Positions 37,781 through 45,923 of a DNA stretch of 61,544 nucleotides are shown here, one piece after another; within the stretch, counting starts at the first letter, position 1; every line of letters begins with the position of its first letter. The position numbers and the translations under genes were made by a program. This DNA is from Armatimonadetes bacterium UBA5352. Its GTDB lineage: Bacteria; Armatimonadota; Zipacnadia; Zipacnadales; UBA5352. The notes below the pieces were generated by a model. It saw nothing but the letters and a program-made list of their open reading frames with translations, was not told the origin of the DNA and did not search any database. The stretch lies in assembly GCA_002411015.1 (NCBI GenBank), contig DHPY01000066.1:1-61544 (forward strand), read 5' to 3'.

Positions 37781-38515
37781 ATGCGCAGGCTGCTGCTGGT
37801 CGCGCAGTACGACGGCACCGATTACTTCGGCTTTCAGCGGCAGCCGGTACTGCCGACTGTGCAGGGTGAGCTTGAGCGAGCCATCTCTCAGCTTCTGGGG
37901 CGGGCGACGACGGTGACCGGGGCGGGACGAACGGACGCAGGTGTCCACGCCCTCGGGCAGACGGTGGTCTTTGAGACCGACAGCCCGATTCCGGCGAAGC
38001 GCCTGGTGGGGGCACTCAACGCTCTGCTGCCTGATGAGGTCGCGATCGTTGAGGCCGCGGAGGTTGACGAGAGCTTCCATCCGCGCTACGGCGCCCTCGG
38101 GAAGCTCTACTGCTACCGGATCCTGAACCGTCCGCTGCGTTCGCCCTTCATCGGGCGCTACGCCTGGCACGTGACTTGGCAGCTTGAGCTTGAGCTCATG
38201 CTGGAGGCCGCCGAGGTGCTCAGGGGCGAGCATGATTTCGTAGCGTTCAGCTCATCGGGCAGTTCCGTCGGCGGCACGGTTCGTGACCTGCGCCGCCTCG
38301 AGGTAGAGCGTCGCGGGGATCTGATCGAGATACACACCGAAGCCGATGGCTTCCTGTACATGATGGTCCGGCGGATTGTGGGGACGTTGGTTGACGCCGG
38401 GCGGCGGTTGGTCTCAGTCGAGGAAGTCGGGGAGATCCTGCGCAGCCTCGACCGCACCAGAGTGAAGACAGTCGCGCCGCCGCAGGGTCTGACGCTGATC
38501 AAGGTAATCTACTGA
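37781..38515 (+). CDS. truA: tRNA pseudouridine(38-40) synthase TruA
   Basis: Isomerises uridines 38-40 in the tRNA anticodon stem. 244 residues with the catalytic Asp 52 in TGAGRTDAGVHALGQ, the N-terminal YDGTDYFGFQRQP, HPRYGALGKLYCYRI and the C-terminal GFLYMMVRRIVGTLVDAG. It is 17 nt after rplQ and 12 nt before rplM, consistent with one operon. Confidence 0.97.
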   Translation: MRRLLLVAQYDGTDYFGFQRQPVLPTVQGELERAISQLLGRATTVTGAGRTDAGVHALGQTVVFETDSPIPAKRLVGALNALLPDEVAIVEAAEVDESFHPRYGALGKLYCYRILNRPLRSPFIGRYAWHVTWQLELELMLEAAEVLRGEHDFVAFSSSGSSVGGTVRDLRRLEVERRGDLIEIHTEADGFLYMMVRRIVGTLVDAGRRLVSVEEVGEILRSLDRTRVKTVAPPQGLTLIKVIY

Positions 38516-38527
38516 GGAGAAATCACG

Positions 38528-38974
38528 ATGCACAATAAGACAGTGTCGGCGAATCCAGCGCAGGTGGAGCGCAGTTGGTATGTTGTGAGCGCCCGCGGGA
38601 AGGCACTTGGGCGGCTCGCGGCGGATGTAGCGGCTGTCCTGCGCGGCAAGCACCGGCCGGACTACACCCCGCACGTGGACTGCGGTGACTTCGTGATCGT
38701 CACGGACGCGGCCGAGGTCCAGCTGACAGGCAACAAGATGGAAGACAAGATGCGTTACTGGCACACCGGCTACATCGGGCACCTGCGCTCGCGGAGCTAC
38801 GGCGAACTGCTCGAGCGGGACCCCGAGGACGTTGTCCGGCGCGCCATTGCCGGGATGCTGCCGCATAACATCCTGGGGCGCAAGATGATCAAGAAGCTCA
38901 AGGTATACGCCGGTTCGGAGCATCCCCACGAGGCGCAGCAGCCCAGGCCGCTGGAGCTGCAGAGCACGCGATAG
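38528..38974 (+). CDS. rplM: 50S ribosomal protein L13
   Basis: An early 50S assembly protein. 148 residues: RSWYVVSARGKALGRLAADV, LRGKHRPDYTPHVDCGDFV, VQLTGNKMEDKMRYWHTGY and AIAGMLPHNILGRKMIKKLK. GAGGAG lies upstream of the ATG. Confidence 0.97.
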   Translation: MHNKTVSANPAQVERSWYVVSARGKALGRLAADVAAVLRGKHRPDYTPHVDCGDFVIVTDAAEVQLTGNKMEDKMRYWHTGYIGHLRSRSYGELLERDPEDVVRRAIAGMLPHNILGRKMIKKLKVYAGSEHPHEAQQPRPLELQSTR

Positions 38975-38993
38975 ATATTGCCAGGAGGCGACC

Positions 38994-39389
38994 ATGCCGA
39001 ACTACGCAGGATACGGTACCGGACGGCGCAAGCAAGCCGTCGCGAAGGTATGGCTGATCCCGGGAGGATCGGGCCAGATTCAGATCAACGGGAAGCGCCC
39101 TCTCGAGTACCTCAAGCGCGACCGGCTCACTGTGGTCGTTGGGGAGCCCTTCAGGGTAACTGACACCGGCGATCGCTACGATGCGAAGTGCATCGTGCTC
39201 GGCGGCGGGCTCGCCGGGCAGGCCGGCGCCGTACGCCACGGCATCGCAAATGCGCTGGTGGACGCGGATGTTGAGTACCGCCGCGCGCTCGGGCCCGCCG
39301 GGCTGCTCACGCGCGACCCGCGTGTGAAGGAGCGCAAGCACGCCGGCTTCCGCAAGGCGCGCCGCGCGAAGCAGTTCTCGAAGCGCTAG
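38994..39389 (+). CDS. rpsI: 30S ribosomal protein S9
   Basis: S9's basic C-terminal tail reaches the P-site tRNA anticodon. 131 residues: YAGYGTGRRKQAVAKVWLIP, GGGLAGQAGAVRHGIANAL, LLTRDPRVKERKHAGFRKAR, ending QFSKR as expected. It closes the supercluster; a terminator follows. Confidence 0.97.
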   Translation: MPNYAGYGTGRRKQAVAKVWLIPGGSGQIQINGKRPLEYLKRDRLTVVVGEPFRVTDTGDRYDAKCIVLGGGLAGQAGAVRHGIANALVDADVEYRRALGPAGLLTRDPRVKERKHAGFRKARRAKQFSKR

Positions 39390-39489
39390 CGAGAGAGCAG
39401 TTCGCGGCGGTGGTGCGTTCCGGCAGCCTGCTTTTGGGCGCCGAGCAACAGCCTCACTGGTACTGCCCGCCGGCTGCAGGAGCTATCGG

Positions 39490-39520
39490 GGCCGCCACGA
39501 AGAAGTGGCGGCCTCTTATC
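39490..39520 (+). terminator. Intrinsic terminator after rpsI
   Basis: Arms GGCCGCCAC (39490-39498) and GTGGCGGCC (39505-39513) with a GAAGAA loop, followed by TCTTATC. The T-tract is short. Confidence 0.7.
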
Positions 39521-39595
39521 ATGTGAGCATCTGGAACTCCAGGGCCAACGGGGCAGTCTATTGACGAAAGACCTCGAGAAGGAGCCTGATCGACC

Positions 39596-41539
39596 ATGCG
39601 TTGCATCCGCCACCTCGTGCCGGTTCTGTTCGGCCTCTTGCTCACTGGCGCCGCGTGTGCCGCGGAGCATGGTGAGCACCTCGCGCTGTTGGTCGCGCAA
39701 CAGGGCCTTGAGCGGTGGGAGAAGGCAGCCGCTTCTGAGACTGCAGGGGCGCCGCTGCTTCTTGAGGCCGGCGGGCGTGCAAACCTGGCCGAGACGAACC
39801 TCAACTGGGCGGTCGCGTTGATGTGCAGCGGCGAGCAGGTCGAACTGGCCTCGCAGGTTGCGGCCGCTGTGCTGGCACATCAGGATACGGCGGCGACGTC
39901 GCGGACCCGGGGGCTCTTCAGGTGGTCGGCCGATCCTGAGGCGGAGTATGCTGAAGATGCCACTTTATACTTGGCGCCGGCACTTGCGGAGCTTGCGGTG
40001 AACGGCCTGCCGGAGAGGGCTCGGCGGCAGTATCGTGACAGCGCGGTGCTCGCGCTCGGAGGCCTGCTGGCGTCGGATCGTCCCACCAGTGGTGTGGCGG
40101 CGGCGATGTGGGCTGGTGCGGTCTCAGTGCTCGGCAACGCCGTCGGCGAGGCGCGTGGCCCGGCGGAGGCGGAGAATGTGCTCGGCGCGCTACTGGCCCA
40201 GGTCCGCCGTGAGGGCTTCGGGGCAATCCCAAGCCCAACGTTCGATGCGTTGCGTATCGGGGGCCTGCGCTGGGCAAGGCAGTTTGCCGCTACCGACGCC
40301 GGCCGAGCGACTGCGGACACGCTGCTGCGGATCGCCTACGCCGACCTTCTTCAGCGCTACGATCCGGCCACCGGGATCATTGCCGGGCCCATCGGGAACG
40401 CGTACCCTGTGGAGTATCTGGGCAAAGCCGGAGTGGCGCAGTATCTGCTGGCCTGCGACCTCCCCTCTGCGCTGGCCGCGACCCGAACGATCCTGCCGCT
40501 GGCGATGTACTTCGCGCTGTCGGACTACGACATGCCGCCGGCGCTTATCGCTCTGGCTGAGGGTGACCGGGGCAGCTTCGAGATGCGGACGCGCATCCCG
40601 GCTGCGGAGGGTGAGGGCATCGAGGCGGCCAGCACATGCACGTGGGTGGCGCCCGGGATGAGTCTCGGCACTATGAGCGGCCCCGTGGACGCGAGGCGGG
40701 TGCCGATCCTCGCAACATGCGATCTTCCTGAGCGGCCGACCAGTTACGTCTACCCGTTTGGCGGGCCTGCCGCCCTGCGTTCGGCGCAGACAGGTGGCCT
40801 CGCCCTTTGCAGCTTCAACTTCGACGGAGTGGGCCTCGGCATCAGCACGCAGGTGGGCGTTGCGTGTGTGCTTGGCCGCCGCGACCAGATAGACCGGGTC
40901 CTGGTCGGCCGCCATGACTGGATTGGGCAGCCGGAGGCGGTTGGTCGCAACATGGTGGTAGCGGTGCGGCGTGGCAACACCTACCTTGGCATGAAGATCC
41001 TCGACACGGGGCCTGCTGAGGGCGCAGTGACCGCGGTTAAGCCCGGAGGCCTCGAGTGGTTCGCGGAAGGGAGCATGGACTCGCTGGTGCTCAGGGTCTA
41101 CGGGCGGCGCGCCGGCTACGTTCTGAAGTCGCCCATCCACGATGTGAGGGTGGGCCTGCTGATCGAGGTTGCGCCGGTGTCGCAGTACGCCACCCTGGAT
41201 GATTTCGCGGCAGTCGTCTCGGCACGGCGCGTGACTCAGACGATCTCGACAGAGAGGATCAGGATCGACCAGCTCCAGACCCCTGGTATTCCCGGGCGCC
41301 ATGAGATGCGCTCACTCTCGGAGATGAAGTGGGCGCGCTACCTCTACCAGGACATGTCTCTGGATGATGCGGCGCTGGGACTGGGGCTGATCGAGGAACT
41401 GCTGCGCGATCAGATCGTGTCGCGGACGCTGCCGGTGGAGCTTCCTGCTGAGTACCTGTGGGTCTCGCCGGGGCTGTCGCTTGACCGTGGCGGTGAGCCG
41501 CTGATAGGGCCGCAGCCACAGCCGCCTGCAGCTCCCTGA
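39596..41539 (+). CDS. Secreted protein of unknown function
   Basis: I do not recognise a named family. The 647-residue product starts with a signal peptide (MRCIRHLVPVLFGLLLTGAACA, cleavage near residue 22, possibly a lipobox-like TGAAC). Residues 25-310 are helical with Ala/Leu-rich repeats, like an alpha/alpha toroid. Residues 330-580 look beta-rich (for example RRPTSYVYPFGG-like and ALCSFNFDGVGLGISTQVG). This order resembles toroid/beta-sandwich polysaccharide lyases or heparinase-like proteins, but I see no catalytic signature. The Pro/Gln-rich end is PQPQPPAAP. AAGGAG lies upstream of the ATG. Terminators stand on both sides, so it is likely transcribed alone. Confidence 0.8.
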   Translation: MRCIRHLVPVLFGLLLTGAACAAEHGEHLALLVAQQGLERWEKAAASETAGAPLLLEAGGRANLAETNLNWAVALMCSGEQVELASQVAAAVLAHQDTAATSRTRGLFRWSADPEAEYAEDATLYLAPALAELAVNGLPERARRQYRDSAVLALGGLLASDRPTSGVAAAMWAGAVSVLGNAVGEARGPAEAENVLGALLAQVRREGFGAIPSPTFDALRIGGLRWARQFAATDAGRATADTLLRIAYADLLQRYDPATGIIAGPIGNAYPVEYLGKAGVAQYLLACDLPSALAATRTILPLAMYFALSDYDMPPALIALAEGDRGSFEMRTRIPAAEGEGIEAASTCTWVAPGMSLGTMSGPVDARRVPILATCDLPERPTSYVYPFGGPAALRSAQTGGLALCSFNFDGVGLGISTQVGVACVLGRRDQIDRVLVGRHDWIGQPEAVGRNMVVAVRRGNTYLGMKILDTGPAEGAVTAVKPGGLEWFAEGSMDSLVLRVYGRRAGYVLKSPIHDVRVGLLIEVAPVSQYATLDDFAAVVSARRVTQTISTERIRIDQLQTPGIPGRHEMRSLSEMKWARYLYQDMSLDDAALGLGLIEELLRDQIVSRTLPVELPAEYLWVSPGLSLDRGGEPLIGPQPQPPAAP

Positions 41540-41552
41540 AGCAGTTAGCGCG

Positions 41553-41598
41553 AGAGAGCACGCCCGACCCGCGGGCGTGCTCTCTCTGCATTTTCGGT
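41553..41598. terminator. Strong intrinsic terminator
   Basis: Arms AGAGAGCACGCCCG (41553-41566) and CGGGCGTGCTCTCT (41572-41585) with a 5-nt loop, then CTGCATTTTC. It lies between convergent genes and may act on both strands. Confidence 0.85.
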
Positions 41599-41605
41599 CA
41601 ACCGC

Positions 41606-41860
41606 TTAGAAGATCGGCGGCGACGGCGGCGTCAGTCCACCATCGCTATCGTCGATCGGTGGCGGAGGCGGGGGTGGGGGTGTGCCGCCACCTCCACCGC
41701 CATCACCGTCGGGCGGCTGCGGCGTTCCGCCGCCACCGCCGCTGCCACCATCGCCACCGTTGATCGGACCGACGTAGGGCAGGCTGTTGCCGCTACCGCA
41801 GCCGGCCAGGACGATGCTGAGCGCCATCAGTACGGCGAGCGTGAGACAGATGCTTTTCAC
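41606..41860 (-). CDS. Small Gly/Pro-rich lipoprotein
   Basis: 84 residues from a GTG at 41860 with AAGGAG 9 nt upstream. Residues 1-21 form a lipoprotein signal (LTLAVLMALSIVLAGC) with the lipidated Cys at 21. The mature part is almost all Gly, Asp and Pro (runs GGDGGSGGGGG, GGGGGG and eight Pro) and is likely disordered, a surface tether or cell-wall spacer at best. No function can be assigned. The longer frame upstream lacks a ribosome binding site. Confidence 0.65.
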   Translation of the reverse strand: MKSICLTLAVLMALSIVLAGCGSGNSLPYVGPINGGDGGSGGGGGTPQPPDGDGGGGGGTPPPPPPPPIDDSDGGLTPPSPPIF

Positions 41861-41945
41861 GGCCGGATTCTCCTTGCATGCGCCGTCACTATCCTCTGCG
41901 TGTTCGCCGACCGCTGGTCGATCACCTTCACGCGCTCCTATCGTA

Positions 41946-42074
41946 TCAGTCGCCCTGTTTCGTGTCCAGTCCATCGGTGGGCTCAGTGTGTGGCTGCGGG
42001 CGGATGTAGAGCAGCAGGAGTGCCAGAGCCAGGATCATGTCAGTGCCGTTAACCTGCCCCAGGAAGTGGCTCAT
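41946..42074 (-). CDS. Possible 42-residue single-span membrane protein
   Basis: The predicted product begins MSHFLGQVNGTDMILALALL, has one hydrophobic segment (MILALALLLLYI, about 13-24) and a short polar tail. GAGAGGAG lies 9 nt before the ATG at 42074, and a consensus-like promoter (TTGACA-17-TACGCT) with repeated operator-like sequences lies upstream. The lipoprotein gene follows on the same strand after 85 nt. The short length makes the call tentative. Confidence 0.4.
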   Translation of the reverse strand: MSHFLGQVNGTDMILALALLLLYIRPQPHTEPTDGLDTKQGD

Positions 42075-42092
42075 CAGACCCATCTCCTCTCG

Positions 42093-42139
42093 TTCGAACG
42101 GACGTGCGCGAGCGTAACCCATTCGAACAAACGTGTCAA
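42093..42139 (-). promoter_or_regulatory. Promoter with duplicated operator-like motif
   Basis: On the minus strand TTGACA (42139-42134), 17 nt and TACGCT (42116-42111) form a promoter. A 14-bp motif occurs twice in the same direction, read on + as TTCGAACGGACGTG at 42093-42106 and TTCGAACAAACGTG at 42122-42135 (two mismatches, 29 nt apart). One copy overlaps the spacer and -35, the other the start-site region, an arrangement expected of a repressor operator. Confidence 0.5.
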
Positions 42140-42181
42140 GTGCTGCGGGCACATTGTGAGCCATGAAAGGGAGTTCCGGGG

Positions 42182-42209
42182 TTGACGCGCACTCTTATTG
42201 TAGTGTAAT
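42182..42209 (+). promoter_or_regulatory. Promoter for the sat operon
   Basis: TTGACG at 42182-42187 and TGTAAT at 42204-42209 with a 16-nt spacer, in an AT-richer stretch about 80 nt before sat. It is divergent from the minus-strand promoter at 42139. Confidence 0.6.
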
Positions 42210-42285
42210 CTGGAGACGATAGAATACTCTGATAGCAGCCTCGTTCCGTGCGCGGGTGGAGCGCCGTGCGGGGCGGGAGGAGCAG

Positions 42286-43443
42286 ATGATGATCGAGCCA
42301 CATGGCGGCACATTGGTCAATCGGATTCTGAGCGGAGATGCGCTCGAGCAGGCCCTTGCGAAGGCCGCGGAGCTTCCGAAGCTCGTTGTCGCGGATGAGA
42401 TCGCCGGAGACGCACGCAACCTGGCGCGCGGCGTATTCAGCCCCCTCGACGGCTTCGTCGGTCGTGCGCAGTTCGAGGGCATCGTGAACGAGGAACGGCT
42501 GCCGGATGGCACCATCTACACGATCCCGATCTTCCTGACGGTGGACGATCGCGATGCCGTGGCCGAGGGCGGCGAGGTCGTGATCTGTGCGGAGAGCGCG
42601 CCGGAGAGCCCGGTGGCGCTGATGAAGGTTGAAGAGGTCTTCGAGTGGGACAAGACTGCGGCGGCGGTGTCGGTCTTCGGCACCGATGACTTGGCGCACC
42701 CCGGCGTGAAGGGCTACCACGCGCGCGGCGACTACATCGTCGGCGGCCCGATCGATCTGCTCGACAATGACCGCGGCGAGTTCGCCAGCCTGAACCTCTT
42801 CCCGGCAGAGACGCGCGAGGTTTTCGAGCAGCGCGGCTGGCGGACGGTTTGCGCGTTCCAGACCCGCAACGTCCCGCACGCGGGCCATGAGGACCTGCAG
42901 AAGACCGTTCTCGGGCTTTGTGATGGTCTGATGATCCAGCCGATCATCGGCAAGAAGAAGTCCGGCGATTTCCGCGATGAGGTCATCATTGCCGCCTACG
43001 AGGCGCTCATCGGCGCCTATTTCCACCCGGAGCGGGTCTTCCTGAACATCCTGCCGACCGAGATGCGCTACGCAGGCCCGAAGGAAGCGATCCTGCACGG
43101 GATCATGCGCAAGAACTACGGTTGCACGCACATCATCATCGGCCGCGACCATGCTGGAGTGGGCAACTACTACGGCGAGGAAGAGGCCATCGAGAAGTTC
43201 GAGTCGCTGGCCGGCGAGCTTGGCATCCAGCCGATCACGATCCGCGGCGACTTCTGGTACTGCTGCACCTGCGGCCGGGTGGCCAGCAACCGCACCTGCC
43301 CGCATGAGGGCGATGTTTGCCTGTCCTTCTCAGGGACGAAGATCCGCCAGATGATCGTTGATGGCACGCCCCCACGGCCGGAGATCATGCGCACCGAGGT
43401 CTTTGAGATCATTCAGCAATTCGAGCAGCCATTTGTCGAGTAA
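42286..43443 (+). CDS. sat: Sulfate adenylyltransferase (ATP sulfurylase)
   Basis: Makes adenosine 5'-phosphosulfate (APS) from ATP and sulfate. 385 residues of the Sat type (not CysN/D). Motifs: QTRNVPHAGHEDLQK, the ATP/sulfate-binding variant of QxRNPxHxxHE; IIGRDHAGVGNYYG; and a zinc-type CCTCG...CPHE segment near 325-342, then FSGTKIRQMI. The ATG at 42286 follows GGGAGGAG closely; the ATG at 42289 has better spacing. It is followed by cysC after 26 nt, so the pair makes PAPS. No PAPS or APS reductase is in the window, so assimilation versus sulfation cannot be decided. Confidence 0.96.
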   Translation: MMIEPHGGTLVNRILSGDALEQALAKAAELPKLVVADEIAGDARNLARGVFSPLDGFVGRAQFEGIVNEERLPDGTIYTIPIFLTVDDRDAVAEGGEVVICAESAPESPVALMKVEEVFEWDKTAAAVSVFGTDDLAHPGVKGYHARGDYIVGGPIDLLDNDRGEFASLNLFPAETREVFEQRGWRTVCAFQTRNVPHAGHEDLQKTVLGLCDGLMIQPIIGKKKSGDFRDEVIIAAYEALIGAYFHPERVFLNILPTEMRYAGPKEAILHGIMRKNYGCTHIIIGRDHAGVGNYYGEEEAIEKFESLAGELGIQPITIRGDFWYCCTCGRVASNRTCPHEGDVCLSFSGTKIRQMIVDGTPPRPEIMRTEVFEIIQQFEQPFVE

Positions 43444-43469
43444 TCAACGGTTTGAGAGAGGGATAGACG

Positions 43470-44021
43470 ATGGAAAAGGGAATGGTCATCTGGTTCACGG
43501 GTATCCCGGCGTCCGGGAAGTCCACGCTTGCGAATGAGATTCAGCGGCGCCTGGAGGCACTTGGGCTGCCGGTTGAGGACCTGGACGCGGATGAGGTGCG
43601 GGCCAACCTGAGCCCGAACCTTGGCTACACCGAGGAAGCACGCGATGAGAATACGAAGCGGCTCGCCTGGTTCGCCAGCAAGCTCTCGAAGTATGGCGCG
43701 AATGTGATGATCGCTGCGGTTGCCCCGAGGCAGGCGTATCGCGACCGCGCGCGCGAGTGGTGCGACAAGTTCGTCGAGGTCTACGTGGAGACGCCGCTGG
43801 AGGTCTGCCAGCAGCGCGACCCGAAGGGCCTCTACGCTCGTGCCGCCCGCGGCGAGGTCAATGACATCGCCGGCATGCACCAGCCCTACGAGGCGCCCAC
43901 CGACCCGGAGCTGCACATCAGGACGACCGAGGGCAGCGTCGAGGAGTGCGGCGACATCATCATGGCGAAGCTCGTTGAGCTTGGTCTGCTTCCGGCAGCC
44001 GCACAGGAGGCCGCACAGTAG
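43470..44021 (+). CDS. cysC: Adenylyl-sulfate kinase
   Basis: Phosphorylates APS to PAPS. 183 residues: P-loop GIPASGKST (11-19), the DADEVRANLSPNLGYTEEAR block that binds APS, and the lid segment KGLYARAARGEVNDIAGMHQ. The serine of the ISPYR motif in E. coli CysC is replaced (AAVAPRQAYR), as in several non-proteobacterial enzymes. Directly abuts the next gene (no spacer), which suggests a linked function. Confidence 0.95.
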   Translation: MEKGMVIWFTGIPASGKSTLANEIQRRLEALGLPVEDLDADEVRANLSPNLGYTEEARDENTKRLAWFASKLSKYGANVMIAAVAPRQAYRDRAREWCDKFVEVYVETPLEVCQQRDPKGLYARAARGEVNDIAGMHQPYEAPTDPELHIRTTEGSVEECGDIIMAKLVELGLLPAAAQEAAQ

Positions 44022-45362
44022 ATGCTGAGGTGGCTTCGCCGGACACCTGATCCGAAAGTGCTCGTGATCGGGCTCGACGGCGTGCCGCACTCACTGCTGA
44101 CGAAGCTGATCGATGGCGGCGAGGTCCCGAACCTCGCCGCCATCGCTGCGTCTGGTGAGCTGCGTTGCGCTGAGTCGACCCAGCCGACTGTCTCGTGTGC
44201 CGCCTGGACATCCTTCACCACCGGCGTGAACCCCGGCGCGCACGGCGTGTACGGCTTCGTGGATCGCACGCCCGGAACCTACCAGCAGTACATCACCGGG
44301 TCGAACTACGTCCGCTCGCCGCAGATCTGGAGGACCCTCAGCGACCGCGGTCGGCGCGTCATCGTGATGAACGTCCCGGTCTCCACGCCGCCACCCGAGG
44401 TCAACGGCTTCCTCGTCAGCGGCTTCCTGGCGCCATCGCTTGACGGCGCCACCCACCCGCGTGAGCTGCGCCGGCGACTGGAGCGACACGGGTATCGGAT
44501 AGACATCGACCCATGGAAGGCCCGCGAGTCGCTCGACCTGCTCTTCGAGGACCTGGACCTCACGCTCAAGGGCCGCGTGGCAGCCGCGAAGGACCTGCTG
44601 AGCACCGAGCGCTGGTCGTATGCGATGATACACATCATGGGCACCGACCGCGCCAACCACTTCGCCTGGGGCAGATGGGCCGACCAGGATACGCAGTACG
44701 CCCCCCGGTTCCTGAAGTACTACCGCAGCGTGGACCGCGCGGTCGGCGAGATCGCGAGGGCTGCAGGCGACGAGGCCGAGCTGCTGGTCCTGAGTGACCA
44801 CGGCTTCACCCGGACGCTGCACGAGATCAACCTCGACGCGTGGCTGCGCGAGCACGGCTACCTCAACGTGCCTATGGCCGAGGGCGCGCGGATCAGCGAC
44901 GTAGATGAGAGCACGCGCGCCTTCTCGATGACCCCCGGGCGCATCTACATCAACCAGCGGGGGCGCGAGCCGCGCGGGAGCGTGGAAGCGGGCGCCGAGT
45001 ATGAGGCGCTGCGCGATGAGATCGCGGCGGGACTGATGGGGGTGCTCGCGCCGGAGGACGGGCTGCCGGTGCTCGAGCGTGTCGCGAAGCGCGAGGAGCT
45101 CTGGAGCGGCGAGGCGCTACCGACTGCCCCGGACCTCCTGGCGATCCCGCGTGACGGCTACGACCTCAAGAGCGCCCTCGGCGGAGCGGAGTTGTTCACC
45201 TCAAGCCCCATCACCGGCATGCACACCTTCGACGACGCGTTCTGGCTCATCCGCGGGCGGAAGTTCGCTGAGGGCGCGCCGCGGGTGATGGATGGCGCGC
45301 CGACGGTGCTCCGGATGCTCGGCGAGGACCTCCCGGGGCAGTATGAGGGCATCCCCCGCTAG
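44022..45362 (+). CDS. Alkaline phosphatase superfamily nucleotide phosphodiesterase-like protein
   Basis: 446 residues of the type I phosphodiesterase/nucleotide pyrophosphatase group (PF01663). Metal and nucleophile sites are visible: D19 in GLDGVPH, T56 in QPTVSCAAWTSFTTG, then NPGAHGVYGF, MGTDRANHFAW and LSDHGF. No signal peptide, so it is cytoplasmic. Its ATG begins at the base after the cysC stop. In that operon it could hydrolyse PAPS, PAP or another sulfated or phosphorylated nucleotide; this is inference from position. Members of this superfamily also include sulfatases and phosphoglycerate mutases, so the activity needs direct evidence. Confidence 0.85.
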   Translation: MLRWLRRTPDPKVLVIGLDGVPHSLLTKLIDGGEVPNLAAIAASGELRCAESTQPTVSCAAWTSFTTGVNPGAHGVYGFVDRTPGTYQQYITGSNYVRSPQIWRTLSDRGRRVIVMNVPVSTPPPEVNGFLVSGFLAPSLDGATHPRELRRRLERHGYRIDIDPWKARESLDLLFEDLDLTLKGRVAAAKDLLSTERWSYAMIHIMGTDRANHFAWGRWADQDTQYAPRFLKYYRSVDRAVGEIARAAGDEAELLVLSDHGFTRTLHEINLDAWLREHGYLNVPMAEGARISDVDESTRAFSMTPGRIYINQRGREPRGSVEAGAEYEALRDEIAAGLMGVLAPEDGLPVLERVAKREELWSGEALPTAPDLLAIPRDGYDLKSALGGAELFTSSPITGMHTFDDAFWLIRGRKFAEGAPRVMDGAPTVLRMLGEDLPGQYEGIPR

Positions 45363-45388
45363 CCGGCAGCACCTCCTGCCGCCTGAGG

Positions 45389-45417
45389 TTGACAGTCCGT
45401 GCTGTGATGTGTTACGT
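45389..45417 (+). promoter_or_regulatory. Possible promoter for nikR
   Basis: TTGACA at 45389-45394, 17 nt, and TTACGT at 45412-45417, a weak -10. TGTGTTACG (45408-45416) and TGTGCTACG (45428-45436) are near-identical direct repeats 20 nt apart around the expected start site and may be a regulator-binding site. Confidence 0.45.
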
Positions 45418-45449
45418 TTCCCGAAAGTGTGCTACGGAGGCGAGGGACG

Positions 45450-45857
45450 ATGGCCCCGACCGAGCGCTTCGGTGTATCGATGCCGGAGGACCTGCTGCAC
45501 GAGTTCGACCGTGCGATCGAGGACGCGGGTTACGTGAACCGGTCGGAGGCCTTCCGCGACATCGCTCGCGACTACCTGACACGGCGCCGCTGGGAACTGC
45601 CCGATGGCGAGGTCGTCGGCACCATTACGCTCGTCTACGACCACCACGTTCCGGGCGTTGAGCAGGGGCTGACCGAAGTCCAGCATGACGCAGAGGCGAC
45701 GGTGGTGTGTAACACGCACGTGCACCTCGACCACCACAACTGCGTGGAGGTCATCGTGGTGCGCGGGCCGGGGTCTGCGATCCGAAAGCTGGCGGATCGC
45801 ATGATCGCCATGCGCGGAGTCAAGCATGGCGAACTGAGTTGCACCGCGGCCGGATAG
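45450..45857 (+). CDS. nikR: Nickel-responsive regulator NikR
   Basis: Ribbon-helix-helix repressor that binds DNA when loaded with nickel. 135 residues: N-terminal RHH domain FGVSMPEDLLHEFDRAIEDA and YVNRSEAFRDIARD, then an ACT-like domain. The high-affinity nickel ligands align exactly with E. coli NikR: H79, H90, H92 and C98, with identical spacing (11, 2 and 6). The ATG at 45450 has GGAGG 9 nt upstream. The downstream ECF-type transporter is a plausible target. Confidence 0.95.
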   Translation: MAPTERFGVSMPEDLLHEFDRAIEDAGYVNRSEAFRDIARDYLTRRRWELPDGEVVGTITLVYDHHVPGVEQGLTEVQHDAEATVVCNTHVHLDHHNCVEVIVVRGPGSAIRKLADRMIAMRGVKHGELSCTAAG

Positions 45858-45923
45858 AGCCGCCTTCTTTGATGCGCGGGAGTAACACGATTCATGATTT
45901 CGTGGCACGACGGAGGTGTTGGT

